Notes under the pieces: generated by a model
The model's input: the letters and a program-made list of their open reading frames with translations, nothing else
Told to the model about the DNA's origin: nothing
Database searches by the model: none
Position numbers and translations under genes: made by a program
In this document: one piece after another, positions 16,326-25,438 of the stretch
Position numbering within the stretch: position 1 is the stretch's first letter
How the letters are laid out: each line of letters begins with the position of its first letter
NCBI GenBank assembly: GCA_024233345.1
Contig: JACKPT010000006.1
Span: forward strand, 124,001-188,000
Origin: Verrucomicrobiota bacterium
Lineage (GTDB): Bacteria > Verrucomicrobiota > Kiritimatiellia > CAIVKH01
Direction: 5' to 3'
DNA: 64,000 bases

Positions 16326-16387
16326 GATTGCGGGGCGAACCTGGTGCGCGGTGGCCTGTGCCTTTTGCTGCGGAAGCAACGTTGGTG

Positions 16388-16948
16388 TCAACCCGCCGCC
16401 AGTTCCGCCTCAGTTTCCGCCTTCAGGCGCTTGAGGCGGTTGCGGATGGAGATTTTCTTGGCCGGGCTCATGCGATCGATGAACAGCACGCCATTGAGAT
16501 GATCGACTTCATGTTGGACCACCCGGGCGATGAAGTCATGGACCTCGGTGACATGCTCCGTGCCTTCGAGATCCTGGTAGGTCAGGCGGATGGATACCGG
16601 GCGCACGATATTCCCGCGTAAATCCGGAAAGCTCAGGCAGCCTTCCTCGTGGGAGTCGGTGCGGCGCGAGGGCTCGGAGATGACCGGGTTGATCAGCACC
16701 CACGGCATCGGAATCTCCGGATTGAACCGGGTGCCATCTTCGTCCTGATCATACTCCTCCGGAACCTCGATCACACAGATGGCCCGGGTCTCCCCAATCT
16801 GCTGGGCGGCCAGCCCCACCCCCCGGCTCGCCCGCATGGTTTCGATCATGTCCCCGGCCAATGACTTGAGCTCATCATCAAACGCGGTTATTTTTTTGAA
16901 CGATTCCCGCAAAACGGGATCTCCATAGAAGTGTATGGTCCGTATCAC
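16388..16948 (-). CDS. def: Peptide deformylase
   Basis: 186 residues with all three family motifs: GVGLAAQQIG (about 44-53), EEGCLSFP and QHEVDHLNGVLF. The cysteine of EGCLS and the two histidines of HEVDH bind the catalytic iron or zinc. The enzyme removes formyl groups from new proteins. Length is normal, with a slightly long insertion between motifs 1 and 2. It stands alone, not next to fmt, between the cassette island and the plus-strand glycosylation genes. Confidence 0.96.
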   Translation of the reverse strand: MIRTIHFYGDPVLRESFKKITAFDDELKSLAGDMIETMRASRGVGLAAQQIGETRAICVIEVPEEYDQDEDGTRFNPEIPMPWVLINPVISEPSRRTDSHEEGCLSFPDLRGNIVRPVSIRLTYQDLEGTEHVTEVHDFIARVVQHEVDHLNGVLFIDRMSPAKKISIRNRLKRLKAETEAELAAG

Positions 16949-17064
16949 AAGCGGCCTTTCATTTCTGCATCCATGGCGACAAGATAAAGGGAAAAACTTC
17001 AGGAATCAATCATCCACGGCTTGCGAACCACATCCAAACCCTTCATGATCCAGGCGATCCAACT

Positions 17065-17832
17065 ATGAACGACACCCTGATTGTCATCCCGACCTATAAT
17101 GAAATCGACAACATCCGTCTGATTGCCCAGGCGGTGCATCGTTCGGCGCCCTGGGCGGATATCCTGTTTGTCGACGACAGCTCGCCGGATGGCACGGGGG
17201 ACGTGGCAGACGAGATGGGGCAGCAGGATTCGAGAATCCATGTGCTGCACCGGGAAGCCAAGCAGGGGCTTGGCCGGGCCTATCTCGCGGGTTTCTCGTG
17301 GGCGCTGGAACGGGGATACGAGTTCATCTTTGAGATGGACGCGGACTTTTCCCACGATCCGGGAGCCATCCCCAGCTTCCGGGAAGCCGCCAAGCAGGCC
17401 GACCTGTGCCTGGGCACCCGCTACAAGGGGGGGATCCGGGTCATTAACTGGCCCCTGTCCCGCCTGGCCCTGAGCAAAGGCGCGGCCGCGTATGTACAAC
17501 TGGTCACCGGGATGCCCTTCACCGACCCGACCGGCGGTTACAAATGCTTTCGACGCTCCGTGCTGGAGGCTCTCAACCTCGATGCCGTCAGCTCCAACGG
17601 CTATTCATTCCAGATCGAATTGACCCACAAAGCCTGGATGATGGGGTTTGAGATCGTGGAGGTTCCCATCACATTCGAAGAGCGGCGCTCGGGAGCCTCC
17701 AAGATGAGCGCAGCCATCGTCCGGGAGGCCCTCCGGGTGGTGTGGAAGCTCTATATCGGGTGCGGATGCCGACGCAGGCCGGTGGCGGGTCGCCACCCGG
17801 ACAGCATTGTAAACCAGCCAGAGCAGGCATGA
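17065..17832 (+). CDS. Polyprenol-phosphate mannosyltransferase-type GT2 (DPM1-like)
   Basis: 255 residues, a GT2 of the dolichol-phosphate mannosyltransferase group: LIVIPTYNEIDNI at the start, VDDSSPDGT, the metal-binding FEMDADFSHDP and DPTGGYKCFRRSVLEALN. It has no C-terminal membrane domain, like the soluble DPM1 type. Such enzymes load a sugar onto a polyprenyl phosphate at the cytoplasmic face. The stop overlaps the next gene's start (ATGA), coupling it to the prenyltransferase, and both precede a DUF2723 protein that could use lipid-linked sugars. The exact sugar is unknown. Confidence 0.88.
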   Translation: MNDTLIVIPTYNEIDNIRLIAQAVHRSAPWADILFVDDSSPDGTGDVADEMGQQDSRIHVLHREAKQGLGRAYLAGFSWALERGYEFIFEMDADFSHDPGAIPSFREAAKQADLCLGTRYKGGIRVINWPLSRLALSKGAAAYVQLVTGMPFTDPTGGYKCFRRSVLEALNLDAVSSNGYSFQIELTHKAWMMGFEIVEVPITFEERRSGASKMSAAIVREALRVVWKLYIGCGCRRRPVAGRHPDSIVNQPEQA

Positions 17833-18719
17833 AAATCCTTCCCCTGATCCAGGCCCTTCGGCCCAAGCAGTGGACCAAAAATGCCGTGGTTCTGGCGGCC
17901 TTTGTGTTTGCCCTTGGCGATCCCGGCCAGAGCATGGAGCCGGTTCAGGCCCTACGGACCGCGCTGGAAGCGATGTTCCTGTTTTGTCTGGTATCGAGTG
18001 CGGTCTATTTGCTCAACGATTTGCGCGACAGGGCCTTGGACCGCCAGCATCCGGTCAAGAAAAACCGACCCATCGCCTCGGGGCAGGTCCGGCCCATCAC
18101 TGCCCTGGTCACCGCAGGCATCCTGTTGACCGTTGGCCTGACCGGGGCCTATTGGATCGAACCCAACTTCTTCCTGATTCTCAGCGCCTACCTGGTGCTG
18201 CAAATCGCCTACACCCTGAAACTCAAGCAGATCGCCCTGCTGGATATTTTCATCATTGCTTCGGGCTTTGTGCTGCGGGCCATGGGCGGGGGCTTTGCCA
18301 TTGGGGTCGCGGTCTCCCCCTGGCTGCTGCTCTGCACCCTGCTGCTGGCCCTGTTTCTCGCCCTTTGCAAACGCAGACAGGAGCGCATTCATCACGAAAC
18401 CGGCGACTCCCGCTCCAGACCCTCCCTTCAAGACTACGATGAACAGCTCCTGGATCAACTCGTCTCCATGACCGGAGCCGCAACCATGGTCAGCTATGCC
18501 CTCTACACCCTGGCCCCGGAAACCGTAGCCAAATTCGGTTCCTACAAGCTTGGATTTACCATTCCCTTCGTCATTTTTGGGATTTTCCGCTACCTCGATC
18601 TGGTCTACCGCCACAAGAAGGGCGAGCGCCCCGAGCAGGTCCTCCTCACCGATGGGCCTCTGCTCGTGACGGTGGGCCTGTATGGCCTGACCGCCCTCGG
18701 CCTGCTGCTCTGGCTATAG
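17829..18719 (+). CDS. UbiA-family prenyltransferase, decaprenyl-phosphate phosphoribosyltransferase-like
   Basis: 296 residues with about eight membrane helices. The start MKILPLIQALRPKQWTKN and the Asp motif YLLNDLRDRALDRQHPVKKN are characteristic of the branch that transfers phosphoribose to decaprenyl phosphate (Rv3806c type), not the quinone branch. The second Asp-rich loop reads KRRQERIHHE. The product would be polyprenyl-phosphoribose, a lipid-linked pentose precursor. It is coupled to the DPM1-like gene. A role in pentose decoration of glycans is inference. Confidence 0.82.
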   Translation: MKILPLIQALRPKQWTKNAVVLAAFVFALGDPGQSMEPVQALRTALEAMFLFCLVSSAVYLLNDLRDRALDRQHPVKKNRPIASGQVRPITALVTAGILLTVGLTGAYWIEPNFFLILSAYLVLQIAYTLKLKQIALLDIFIIASGFVLRAMGGGFAIGVAVSPWLLLCTLLLALFLALCKRRQERIHHETGDSRSRPSLQDYDEQLLDQLVSMTGAATMVSYALYTLAPETVAKFGSYKLGFTIPFVIFGIFRYLDLVYRHKKGERPEQVLLTDGPLLVTVGLYGLTALGLLLWL

Positions 18720-18854
18720 TCATCCCGCAAGCCCGCCCCCCCCCGTTGCCTCGACCCTTGGACGCCAGGTGGCCTCTCTATGCGAGCGGCACGAACTTTT
18801 CCCTACGTGTAAATTGAGCATACTTCCGGCCAGAAGGTCTGACCAATGCGGTTC

Positions 18855-18884
18855 TTGACGGGATAAACCCCGGCACCCTACCCT
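18855..18884 (+). promoter_or_regulatory. Possible sigma-70-type promoter
   Basis: TTGACG and TACCCT are separated by 18 bases, about 48 bases before the ATG at 18932. The -35 match is good and the -10 is moderate. The 212-base gap upstream of the large membrane protein has no gene. Confidence 0.3.
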
Positions 18885-18931
18885 ATGCGCTTTCATGTCA
18901 GGGGCCTGAAGGCAAAACCGGAGACAAAAAA

Positions 18932-21900
18932 ATGGCTGTCCAAGACGATCAAAATCGAGCGGGGGATGTTCAGGAGCAGGTGACGCTCGAAGCAACCAAC
19001 GAATTTTTCAACCGGCAACAGGGTCCCTTTTTCCGCCGCATCGACTGGATGGCCTTTTTCATCTGTTTCATCATTTCCTTCGGGGTCTATTTCTACACCA
19101 TGGCCCCCACCGTGACCCTGGAGGATTCCGGAGAGCTGGCGGTCGCCTCCGACTATCTGGGCGTGCCTCACCCTCCGGGTTACCCGATCTGGACGCTGCT
19201 GACCTGGTTTTCCCAGTGGATCTTCCACTGGGTGAAATACTTCGGGGTTCCGGATGGAAACCTGACCCTGTTGTTCAAATCCTTCGGCGCCCTGTTCACG
19301 CCCGGGGTACAAGGCTACCCGAATCCAGCCTGGGGGGTTACCCTGGGGGGATCGGTTTTCGCCGGGGCTCTCGCCTGTGGTTTTCTCGCTCTGCTGACCA
19401 GCCGCTCCGGTGCGGACATCATGCGGGGTTACCGCCGGGCCATGGACGTGATTGGCATCCAGTCCGAAAACTGGTTCTGCCTGACCTGTGGGGTGACCGC
19501 GGGGCTGCTGTTCGCCTTCAGCCCGGTTCTTTGGTCCCAATCCACCATTGTCGAAGTGTACAGCCTGAACGCCCTGTTCATGGTGCTGACCATGCTGTTG
19601 ACCTACCGGTGGATGTGCCGGCCGGAAGAGGATGCAACCCTCTATATCACCGCCTTCATCTTTGGTCTCGGCCTGACCAACCACCAAAGCCTGGTCTTTC
19701 TCGCCCCCGCCCTGATCATCGGCATCGCCCTGCGCCGGATTGAATTGTTCCGCGATTGCATGGCCATTCTGATGTGGATGGCCTCGGGCCTGATGTTCTA
19801 CAAAGCCAGCCAGATCACCGGGACCCCCAGCCCGGAGATGCTTCAGACCAAGCAAACCCAGATCACCCTCGGCATTCTTCTGCTCATTGCCCCGGGGGCG
19901 CTTTTCCTGATCAAGCGACGCCTTCTCACCACCTGGAAACAATATGTTCCCATGGTCCTGCTGGCTGTGCTGGGCATCTCCTTTTACGCCTACCTCCCGG
20001 TTTCCTCGGAACAGAATCCCCCCATGAACTGGGGTTATCCGCGCACACCCGAGGGGTTCTGGCATGCCCTCAGCCGCGGGCAGTACGAGAAAATTGATCC
20101 CGTGGATAACTTTAAGGATGCCGTCGCCAACCCTGCCTATTTCTTCAACCTGGTCGACAAGGTGATCTTTGACTTTCGCGATGCCACCTCGGTGGTTGCT
20201 CAATACAAGTGGTACCTTGCCCTGTTCATTCTGGTTCCACTGTTTTTCCTCCATCGCATCAAGAAGCCCATGCTGGGATGGTTGCTCACCACCTTTGTCG
20301 CCTTCTTTTTTCTGACCTTTGTCTTTCTGATCTTCCAGTACCCCAAACCGGATGTGCAGACCCTGTTCATCGGGCGGGTTCAATACATTCAAGCCCACGC
20401 CATCTTTGCGCTGTGGATCGGCTATGGCATGATCTTTACCCTGACCCTGCTCGAGCTGCTCCTCAAGGGCAACCGCCTGGTCGCGTTGATCGGGATTCCC
20501 CTGGTTCTCAGCACCGTGATGATTCCCATCAACCGTAATCAAAATGACGAGGAGTTCATTCGGGAAGTCGGCGGTTGCGAACAAAATGGCCACGATTTCG
20601 GGTGGCAATTCGGTCACTGGCAACTGGAAGGGGTCAGGGCCTTGGAAAAAGAATTGTCCGAGGAGGAGTGGGCGAGCTTCCCCACCCCGGATTATCCGCC
20701 TCCGATGACCACCAATGCCATCTTTTATGGCGGCACCGACCCCGGCCGGTTTGTCCCCACCTACATGATCTATTCCGCCCATGTCCGGGAGGATGTGTAC
20801 CTGATCACCCAGAACGCCCTCGCCGACAATACCTACATGAACGTCATGCGCGACTTGTATGGCGACCGGATCTGGATCCCCTCCCAGCAGGACAGCAACC
20901 TCGCCTTCCAGGAGTATGTGCAGGATGTGCAGTCCGGAAAAATCCAGGCCGGGGCCGATGTGAACATCGAGAACGGCCGGGTCAGCGTCCAGGGGGTTCA
21001 GGGAGTCATGACCATCAATGGCATCCTCGCCCGCAAGATTTTCGATGCCAACAAACACATCCACGACTTTTATGTTGAGGAAAGCTATGTCATCCCCTGG
21101 ATGTATCCCTTCCTGGAGCCGCACGGGTTGATCATGAAGCTGAACCGGGAGGAACTCCCGCGCCTCTCCGAGGAGGTGGTCGACAATGACCGCAAGTTCT
21201 GGGACTGGTACGTAGACCGTCTGGTTGGCAATGAAAAATTCCACCGGGATGTTGTCGCGCGCAAAACCTTCTCCAAGCTGCGCAGCGCGATTGCCGGCCT
21301 GTACGCGGCCCGCCGCATGTTCCCGGAAAGTGAATATGCCTTCCAACAGGCGATTGACCTGTATCCCTTGAGCCCCGAAGCGAATTTCCGTCTCGCCGAC
21401 ATCTATATCCAGCAACTCCGGTTCAAGGAGGCGCGGGACGTCATCGAGACCTTTCTGGTCGAAGATCCAGGCAATGACCGGGTCGGAGAATTTTTGGAAC
21501 AGATCAAGCAGTTGGAAACCCGGGATACCCGGCGCCGGGAGCTGGAGGAATCTCTGCGCGAGGGCGGGGATGTCAATCTTGCTCTCGAGCTGGCGGAGAT
21601 TTATCGCAGCATGAACATGGGGCCGATGTTCGAGAACCTGACCCAACGGATTTTACAGCAGGCGAACATGCCCCCCGAGGTCATCCTGCGCATCGCCCAG
21701 ATGTATGCCGGATCCGGACGGGCCGACCTGTTTGCCAATGCCCTCCAACAGTACTTGCAGAGAGATCCCAACAATGCCCGGGTGTGGGTGGATCTTGCTG
21801 CGGCACAGTTCTCGATGCAGCGCACCGGCGATGGCTTGCAGTCGCTCCGGCGGGCGGTTTCCATCGGGGGGCGTGCGATTCAGGATCAGGTCCGGCAGGA

Positions 21901-22006
21901 TCCGCGGTTTGAACCCATCCGCAATGCCCCGGAGTTCCAGGCGATCATCCCCACGGTTCAGGCCCAGCCCCAGATTCCGTCTAATTTCCGGCTACCGGGA
22001 TTCTGA
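18932..22006 (+). CDS. DUF2723 (TMEM260-like) membrane protein with C-terminal TPR region
   Basis: 1,024 residues. About eleven hydrophobic helices fill residues 45-540. The first loop holds the DUF2723 signature TVTLEDSGELAVASDYLGVP followed by HPPGYPIW. DUF2723 proteins are GT-C-like; the human relative TMEM260 is an O-mannosyltransferase. Residues about 540-790 form a periplasmic domain, and 790-1000 are TPR-like helices (ARRMFPESEYAFQQAIDLYP). GGAG lies eight bases before the ATG. It follows the polyprenol-sugar genes, so transfer of a lipid-linked sugar to exported protein is a reasonable inference. Confidence 0.88.
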   Translation: MAVQDDQNRAGDVQEQVTLEATNEFFNRQQGPFFRRIDWMAFFICFIISFGVYFYTMAPTVTLEDSGELAVASDYLGVPHPPGYPIWTLLTWFSQWIFHWVKYFGVPDGNLTLLFKSFGALFTPGVQGYPNPAWGVTLGGSVFAGALACGFLALLTSRSGADIMRGYRRAMDVIGIQSENWFCLTCGVTAGLLFAFSPVLWSQSTIVEVYSLNALFMVLTMLLTYRWMCRPEEDATLYITAFIFGLGLTNHQSLVFLAPALIIGIALRRIELFRDCMAILMWMASGLMFYKASQITGTPSPEMLQTKQTQITLGILLLIAPGALFLIKRRLLTTWKQYVPMVLLAVLGISFYAYLPVSSEQNPPMNWGYPRTPEGFWHALSRGQYEKIDPVDNFKDAVANPAYFFNLVDKVIFDFRDATSVVAQYKWYLALFILVPLFFLHRIKKPMLGWLLTTFVAFFFLTFVFLIFQYPKPDVQTLFIGRVQYIQAHAIFALWIGYGMIFTLTLLELLLKGNRLVALIGIPLVLSTVMIPINRNQNDEEFIREVGGCEQNGHDFGWQFGHWQLEGVRALEKELSEEEWASFPTPDYPPPMTTNAIFYGGTDPGRFVPTYMIYSAHVREDVYLITQNALADNTYMNVMRDLYGDRIWIPSQQDSNLAFQEYVQDVQSGKIQAGADVNIENGRVSVQGVQGVMTINGILARKIFDANKHIHDFYVEESYVIPWMYPFLEPHGLIMKLNREELPRLSEEVVDNDRKFWDWYVDRLVGNEKFHRDVVARKTFSKLRSAIAGLYAARRMFPESEYAFQQAIDLYPLSPEANFRLADIYIQQLRFKEARDVIETFLVEDPGNDRVGEFLEQIKQLETRDTRRRELEESLREGGDVNLALELAEIYRSMNMGPMFENLTQRILQQANMPPEVILRIAQMYAGSGRADLFANALQQYLQRDPNNARVWVDLAAAQFSMQRTGDGLQSLRRAVSIGGRAIQDQVRQDPRFEPIRNAPEFQAIIPTVQAQPQIPSNFRLPGF

Positions 22007-22079
22007 GGCACAGCAGGGATGGTGAGTGGTAAGTTGGGATCGGAACAAGCTCCAGAGCGATAAACCTGAAGCCATGCTC

Positions 22080-22171
22080 TAGAGCCGCTTAAGGTAAACT
22101 GTAGCCGTTCGGTTTGTCACGGGCAGGCCCGGTGAACCCTGTATGGCTGCGGCATTACTTAAACGGCTCTA
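22080..22171. repeat. 92-bp element with terminal inverted repeats (MITE-like)
   Basis: The ends are TAGAGCCGCTTAAGGTAA and TTACTTAAACGGCTCTA, imperfect inverted repeats of about 17 bases around a 57-base centre with no reading frame of note. No clear target duplication is visible. It lies between two convergent genes, so a transcription-stop role is an alternative. Confidence 0.45.
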
Positions 22172-22173
22172 AA

Positions 22174-22400
22174 GACAAAGGGCTCGCATAGCTCGCCCCT
22201 CCATCCATGATTTGGAGGGCTGAGCTATGCGAAGCCGATGCCCCAACCTCAAATGGAGGGCTGAGCTATGCGAAGCCGATCCCCCAGCCCCAAATGGATG
22301 GCTGAGCTATGCGAAGCCGATGCCCCAACCCAAATTGGAGGGCTGAGCTATGCGAAGCCGATGTCCCAGCCCAAATGGAGGGCTGAGCTATGCGAAGCCG
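22174..22400. repeat. Tandem 40/41-bp repeat array with one inverted unit
   Basis: Four units of 40-41 bp (starting at 22214, 22255, 22296, 22337) plus a fifth partial unit (22377-22400) share the core GGAGGGCTGAGCTATGCGAA. An inverted, diverged unit (GGGCTCGCATAGCTCGCCCC) at 22174 faces them, making a large palindrome. The same inverted unit recurs at about 192. Unit lengths are not multiples of three and no gene is implied. The remainder of 22007-22439 holds nothing else I recognise. Confidence 0.9.
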
Positions 22401-22439
22401 GAATGCAGGATGCCGACAAATCACGCCACTTGAACAGCG

Positions 22440-23834
22440 CTATGGGGTGGAATTCACCGAAGGCGCTGCCTCAGGAAGAATCTCCTCCACCTTGTTGGAG
22501 GGCGCATCCTGCCCGGTCCGGTTGTTGACGATAAACCGGATATCCTTGAAGGTCAGGGTCAGGAACAGGGCGAGCAGCATCACCGTGCCGACATTCCACA
22601 CTGCGGTCACCACCTTGGGGCTGACCGGCTTGCGGGTAATGCCCTCGATCACCGACAATACAATATGCCCGCCATCCAGAACCGGCAGGGGCAGGAGATT
22701 CAGCACCGCAAGGTTCACATTCAACAGGCAGGCAAAACTCAGAATCGCCATCAACCCCACCGCGGAGACCCGCAGCAGCATATCGATAATCAACACCGGA
22801 CCCCCAATCCCTTCGGCGGCAGCCTTGGCCTCGCTCGGGGTCACCAGGGCTTTCAGAATCCGAAAGATCAGGGTCGCATGCGAGACCACCTGATCCATCG
22901 GTTTCTTCACCTCGTTCACATAAAACTCAATCCCGATCAACGCCCGTCCCAGTTCTTCATCAAATTCCGGAGCGATCGAAAGTTCGAAGGTCGTCCCATC
23001 CCGTTCCACGGTCATCGGCACTTCCTCCCCCTGGACCTTGTTGACCTCCTCGATCATCTGGGCCCGGCTGTAGAGGGAAACCCCATTGAAGGTGAGAATG
23101 CGGTCACCCGAGGCAAGCCCGGCCCGCTTGGCCGGGGAGTCCGGCCTCACCCCCAAGACAAAACAAGCACTCATGGGATAGATCCCATCCAGCATCCTCA
23201 CCCCGGAAAACTTTTTCGTCGGCAGGGTGACCTCGCGGGATTCTCCTGCTGCGGACTGTACCGAGAGCACCACCTCGTCATTCAGGGCCGCCACCACCAT
23301 CAGTTCTTCCCAATTCGAGACCGCTTCCCCGTTCACGGCGGAAACCACATCGCCCACCGCCAGACCTGAGGCCGCGGCAGCGCTGCCGTCTTCGAGATAG
23401 CCGATGGTGGCGTTGGAAAATCCCGGATCGAAGGCCCGACCCTCCAGATACACCGCCCACGCGAGCAGGTAGGCGAGGATCATGTTGCAGGTGACCCCGG
23501 CGACGGAAACGAGAATTTTCTTGCCGGGACTGATCCGGGGGAGCTTCCGGGCCTGTTCTTCATTGCTGTCCCCCACGCCCACCCCGCCGCTGCCGGTAGG
23601 ATCCAGTTGGGGCAGCGCGACATAGCCGCCCAGGGGCAGGATGCCGATTTTATACAGCACCCCATGGATCCTCTTTTTCCAGATCGCAGGGCCGAATCCA
23701 ACCGAAAAGGCATCCACCTGAAGCCCGCACCACCGGGCGACCAGAAAATGTCCCAATTCATGCACAAAGATCGTGATCCCAAACACAAGGAGGGCCACCA
23801 CAATTGACCAGGCTAAGGATAGAATGGATTCCAT
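22440..23834 (-). CDS. rseP: RseP/site-2 protease family zinc metalloprotease
   Basis: 464 residues with the zinc motif VHELGHFLVARWCGL near residue 23, two PDZ-like regions (about 125-300, including GLAVGDVVSAVNGEAVSNW and GLASGDRILTFNGVSL), and the second catalytic motif NLLPLPVLDGGH near residue 395. It cuts membrane-anchored anti-sigma factors after a first cleavage and clears signal peptides. It is the last gene of the purA-uppS-cdsA-rseP unit, 18 bases after cdsA. The usual dxr between cdsA and rseP is absent. Confidence 0.94.
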   Translation of the reverse strand: MESILSLAWSIVVALLVFGITIFVHELGHFLVARWCGLQVDAFSVGFGPAIWKKRIHGVLYKIGILPLGGYVALPQLDPTGSGGVGVGDSNEEQARKLPRISPGKKILVSVAGVTCNMILAYLLAWAVYLEGRAFDPGFSNATIGYLEDGSAAAASGLAVGDVVSAVNGEAVSNWEELMVVAALNDEVVLSVQSAAGESREVTLPTKKFSGVRMLDGIYPMSACFVLGVRPDSPAKRAGLASGDRILTFNGVSLYSRAQMIEEVNKVQGEEVPMTVERDGTTFELSIAPEFDEELGRALIGIEFYVNEVKKPMDQVVSHATLIFRILKALVTPSEAKAAAEGIGGPVLIIDMLLRVSAVGLMAILSFACLLNVNLAVLNLLPLPVLDGGHIVLSVIEGITRKPVSPKVVTAVWNVGTVMLLALFLTLTFKDIRFIVNNRTGQDAPSNKVEEILPEAAPSVNSTP

Positions 23835-23852
23835 GATGCCTACTATACCGCC

Positions 23853-24710
23853 TCAGGGAATGATGTCCATGAACAGACGTGTATAGATGTAGAGAATGGG
23901 TGCGGTGAACAGCAGGCTGTCCAGCACATCGAGGAATCCGCCCATACCCTGGATCCAGGAGCCAGAATCCTTGACCCCGGCCGAGCGCTTGAGCAGGGAT
24001 TCGGCGAGATCGCCGATAATCCCGAAAACCGAAAGCAGAGGCGCAAGCAGTATGATGTCATACAGCCCGATATCGAGGCTGCCCCACTTCTGATAGAAGA
24101 ACATGTAGACAAGGACCGCCCCGATCAACCCGGACGCCACCCCGCCCGCGCAGCCTTCCCAGGTTTTGGCCGGGGAGACCTTGGGGATCAGCTTGGTGCG
24201 GCCAAATCCGCATCCCACCACGTAGGCCCCGATGTCGGTCATCTTCACCACCACAATCAGCAAAAAGACCAGGAATCGTCCTTCGGAATCGCCAAAGGTG
24301 AACAAAAGTTTGGTGAAGTAATTGAGCAGGAAGCCGATATACATCACCCCGAGAAAGGTGCTGGCCATGGCATCCCAGGGCCGCTGGTTCTTCCTGGTGA
24401 ACATCTGACGGAGCAGAATTGCCGCCACCACCAGGAACAGCAGCACGCCGCTGACATCATACCGGACTGCATTTTCCGGGGGTAGTTGAAGCCCCAGCCA
24501 GGTTCCAAACATCAGGAACAGGCCCAGACTGACCCCGAGCTTCTTGAAGTGGGGAATGCCCACCGAATCCAACAGGGCATAAAACTCCAGCATCGCCAGG
24601 GCTCCCGCCGCCATCAGAACCACCATGGCGATCGGTCCGGGCAGTAGAAACAAACTGCCCAGGAAAAAAACCGCCAGCAAAACACCGCTCCGCACCCGAT
24701 CCATATTCAT
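23853..24710 (-). CDS. cdsA: Phosphatidate cytidylyltransferase
   Basis: 285 residues with about eight membrane helices and the C-terminal CdsA signature LLKRSAGVKDSGSWIQGMGG, including the KxxxKD core. It makes CDP-diacylglycerol from phosphatidic acid and CTP, the substrate of PgsA encoded at 1477-2082. The start abuts the uppS stop with no gap, which suggests coupled translation. Confidence 0.95.
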   Translation of the reverse strand: MNMDRVRSGVLLAVFFLGSLFLLPGPIAMVVLMAAGALAMLEFYALLDSVGIPHFKKLGVSLGLFLMFGTWLGLQLPPENAVRYDVSGVLLFLVVAAILLRQMFTRKNQRPWDAMASTFLGVMYIGFLLNYFTKLLFTFGDSEGRFLVFLLIVVVKMTDIGAYVVGCGFGRTKLIPKVSPAKTWEGCAGGVASGLIGAVLVYMFFYQKWGSLDIGLYDIILLAPLLSVFGIIGDLAESLLKRSAGVKDSGSWIQGMGGFLDVLDSLLFTAPILYIYTRLFMDIIP

Positions 24711-25427
24711 TTACTGAATCCCCCCAAACCTCCGGTGACGCCCCTGATAATTGACGAGGGCGGCCTCGAATTCCGCCTCCCGGAAATCCGGCCACAGGAC
24801 CGGTGTTACATACAGTTCCGAATAAGAGCATTGCCAGAGCAAAAAGTTGCTGATCCGGTACTCGCCACTGGTTCGGATCAGCAGGTCCGGATCGGGCACA
24901 TCCGGGGCATAGAGGTGGCCCGCCACCGTTTGTTCGGTGATGGTATCGGGGGCGAGCTCGCCGCAGCGCACCTTTTCGGCAATGGCCCGGACCGCATCGG
25001 TGATTTCCACCCGGCTTCCATAGCTCAAGGCCAGCAAGAGTGTTCCCTTTTGGTAGTGCGCGGTTTCCTCGATGACCCGGTCCAGCTCGGCACGCACTGC
25101 GTCCGGCAGGTCTTCCTTGTGGCCGATGACCCGGAGCCGAACTTCATTATCGTGAAGCTCGAAGGCCTGCTCCCGGAGAAATTTTCGCAGCAGGGTCATG
25201 AGGCCGCGAATTTCCGCCTTGGGGCGTACCCAGTTTTCGCTGCTGAAGGCGTACAGGGTCAGGTAATCCACACCAAATTTGCGGCAAGCCTTGAGGACCG
25301 CCCGCACCGAATCCGCCCCGACCTGGTGGCCGCGAATCCGGGGCATGCCCCGCTGCTTGGCCCAGCGGCCATTACCATCCATGATAATGGCTACGTGCCG
25401 GGGAATTTTCTCTGGGTCAAGGGCCAT
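24711..25427 (-). CDS. uppS: Isoprenyl transferase (undecaprenyl diphosphate synthase family)
   Basis: 238 residues from MALDPEKIPRHVAIIMDGNG; an upstream open stretch lacks family sequence. Catalytic Asp in MDGNGRWAKQRG, the helix YLTLYAFSSENWVRPKAE, and the C-terminal DLLIRTSGEYRISNFLLWQC and ELYVTPVLWPDF are all present. It elongates farnesyl diphosphate in cis configuration to the lipid carrier for peptidoglycan, and here also for the many polyprenol-linked glycan genes in the window. It starts 11 bases after the purA stop. Confidence 0.96.
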   Translation of the reverse strand: MALDPEKIPRHVAIIMDGNGRWAKQRGMPRIRGHQVGADSVRAVLKACRKFGVDYLTLYAFSSENWVRPKAEIRGLMTLLRKFLREQAFELHDNEVRLRVIGHKEDLPDAVRAELDRVIEETAHYQKGTLLLALSYGSRVEITDAVRAIAEKVRCGELAPDTITEQTVAGHLYAPDVPDPDLLIRTSGEYRISNFLLWQCSYSELYVTPVLWPDFREAEFEAALVNYQGRHRRFGGIQ

Positions 25428-25438
25428 GGCGCCTGATC

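Noticed and set aside
18893..21646. A 917-codon open frame on the minus strand opposite the DUF2723 gene
   Set aside because: Same cause: antisense shadow of a GC-rich gene. The plus-strand protein has clear family motifs and a ribosome-binding site.
22214..22400. Possible CRISPR array
   Set aside because: Units of 40-41 bp follow each other without spacers of unique sequence, and no cas gene is present.
22268..22528. Short open frame across the tandem repeats with SD-like GGAGGG before each ATG
   Set aside because: Unit length is not a multiple of three, so the frame changes each unit; the peptide is a by-product of the repeat.
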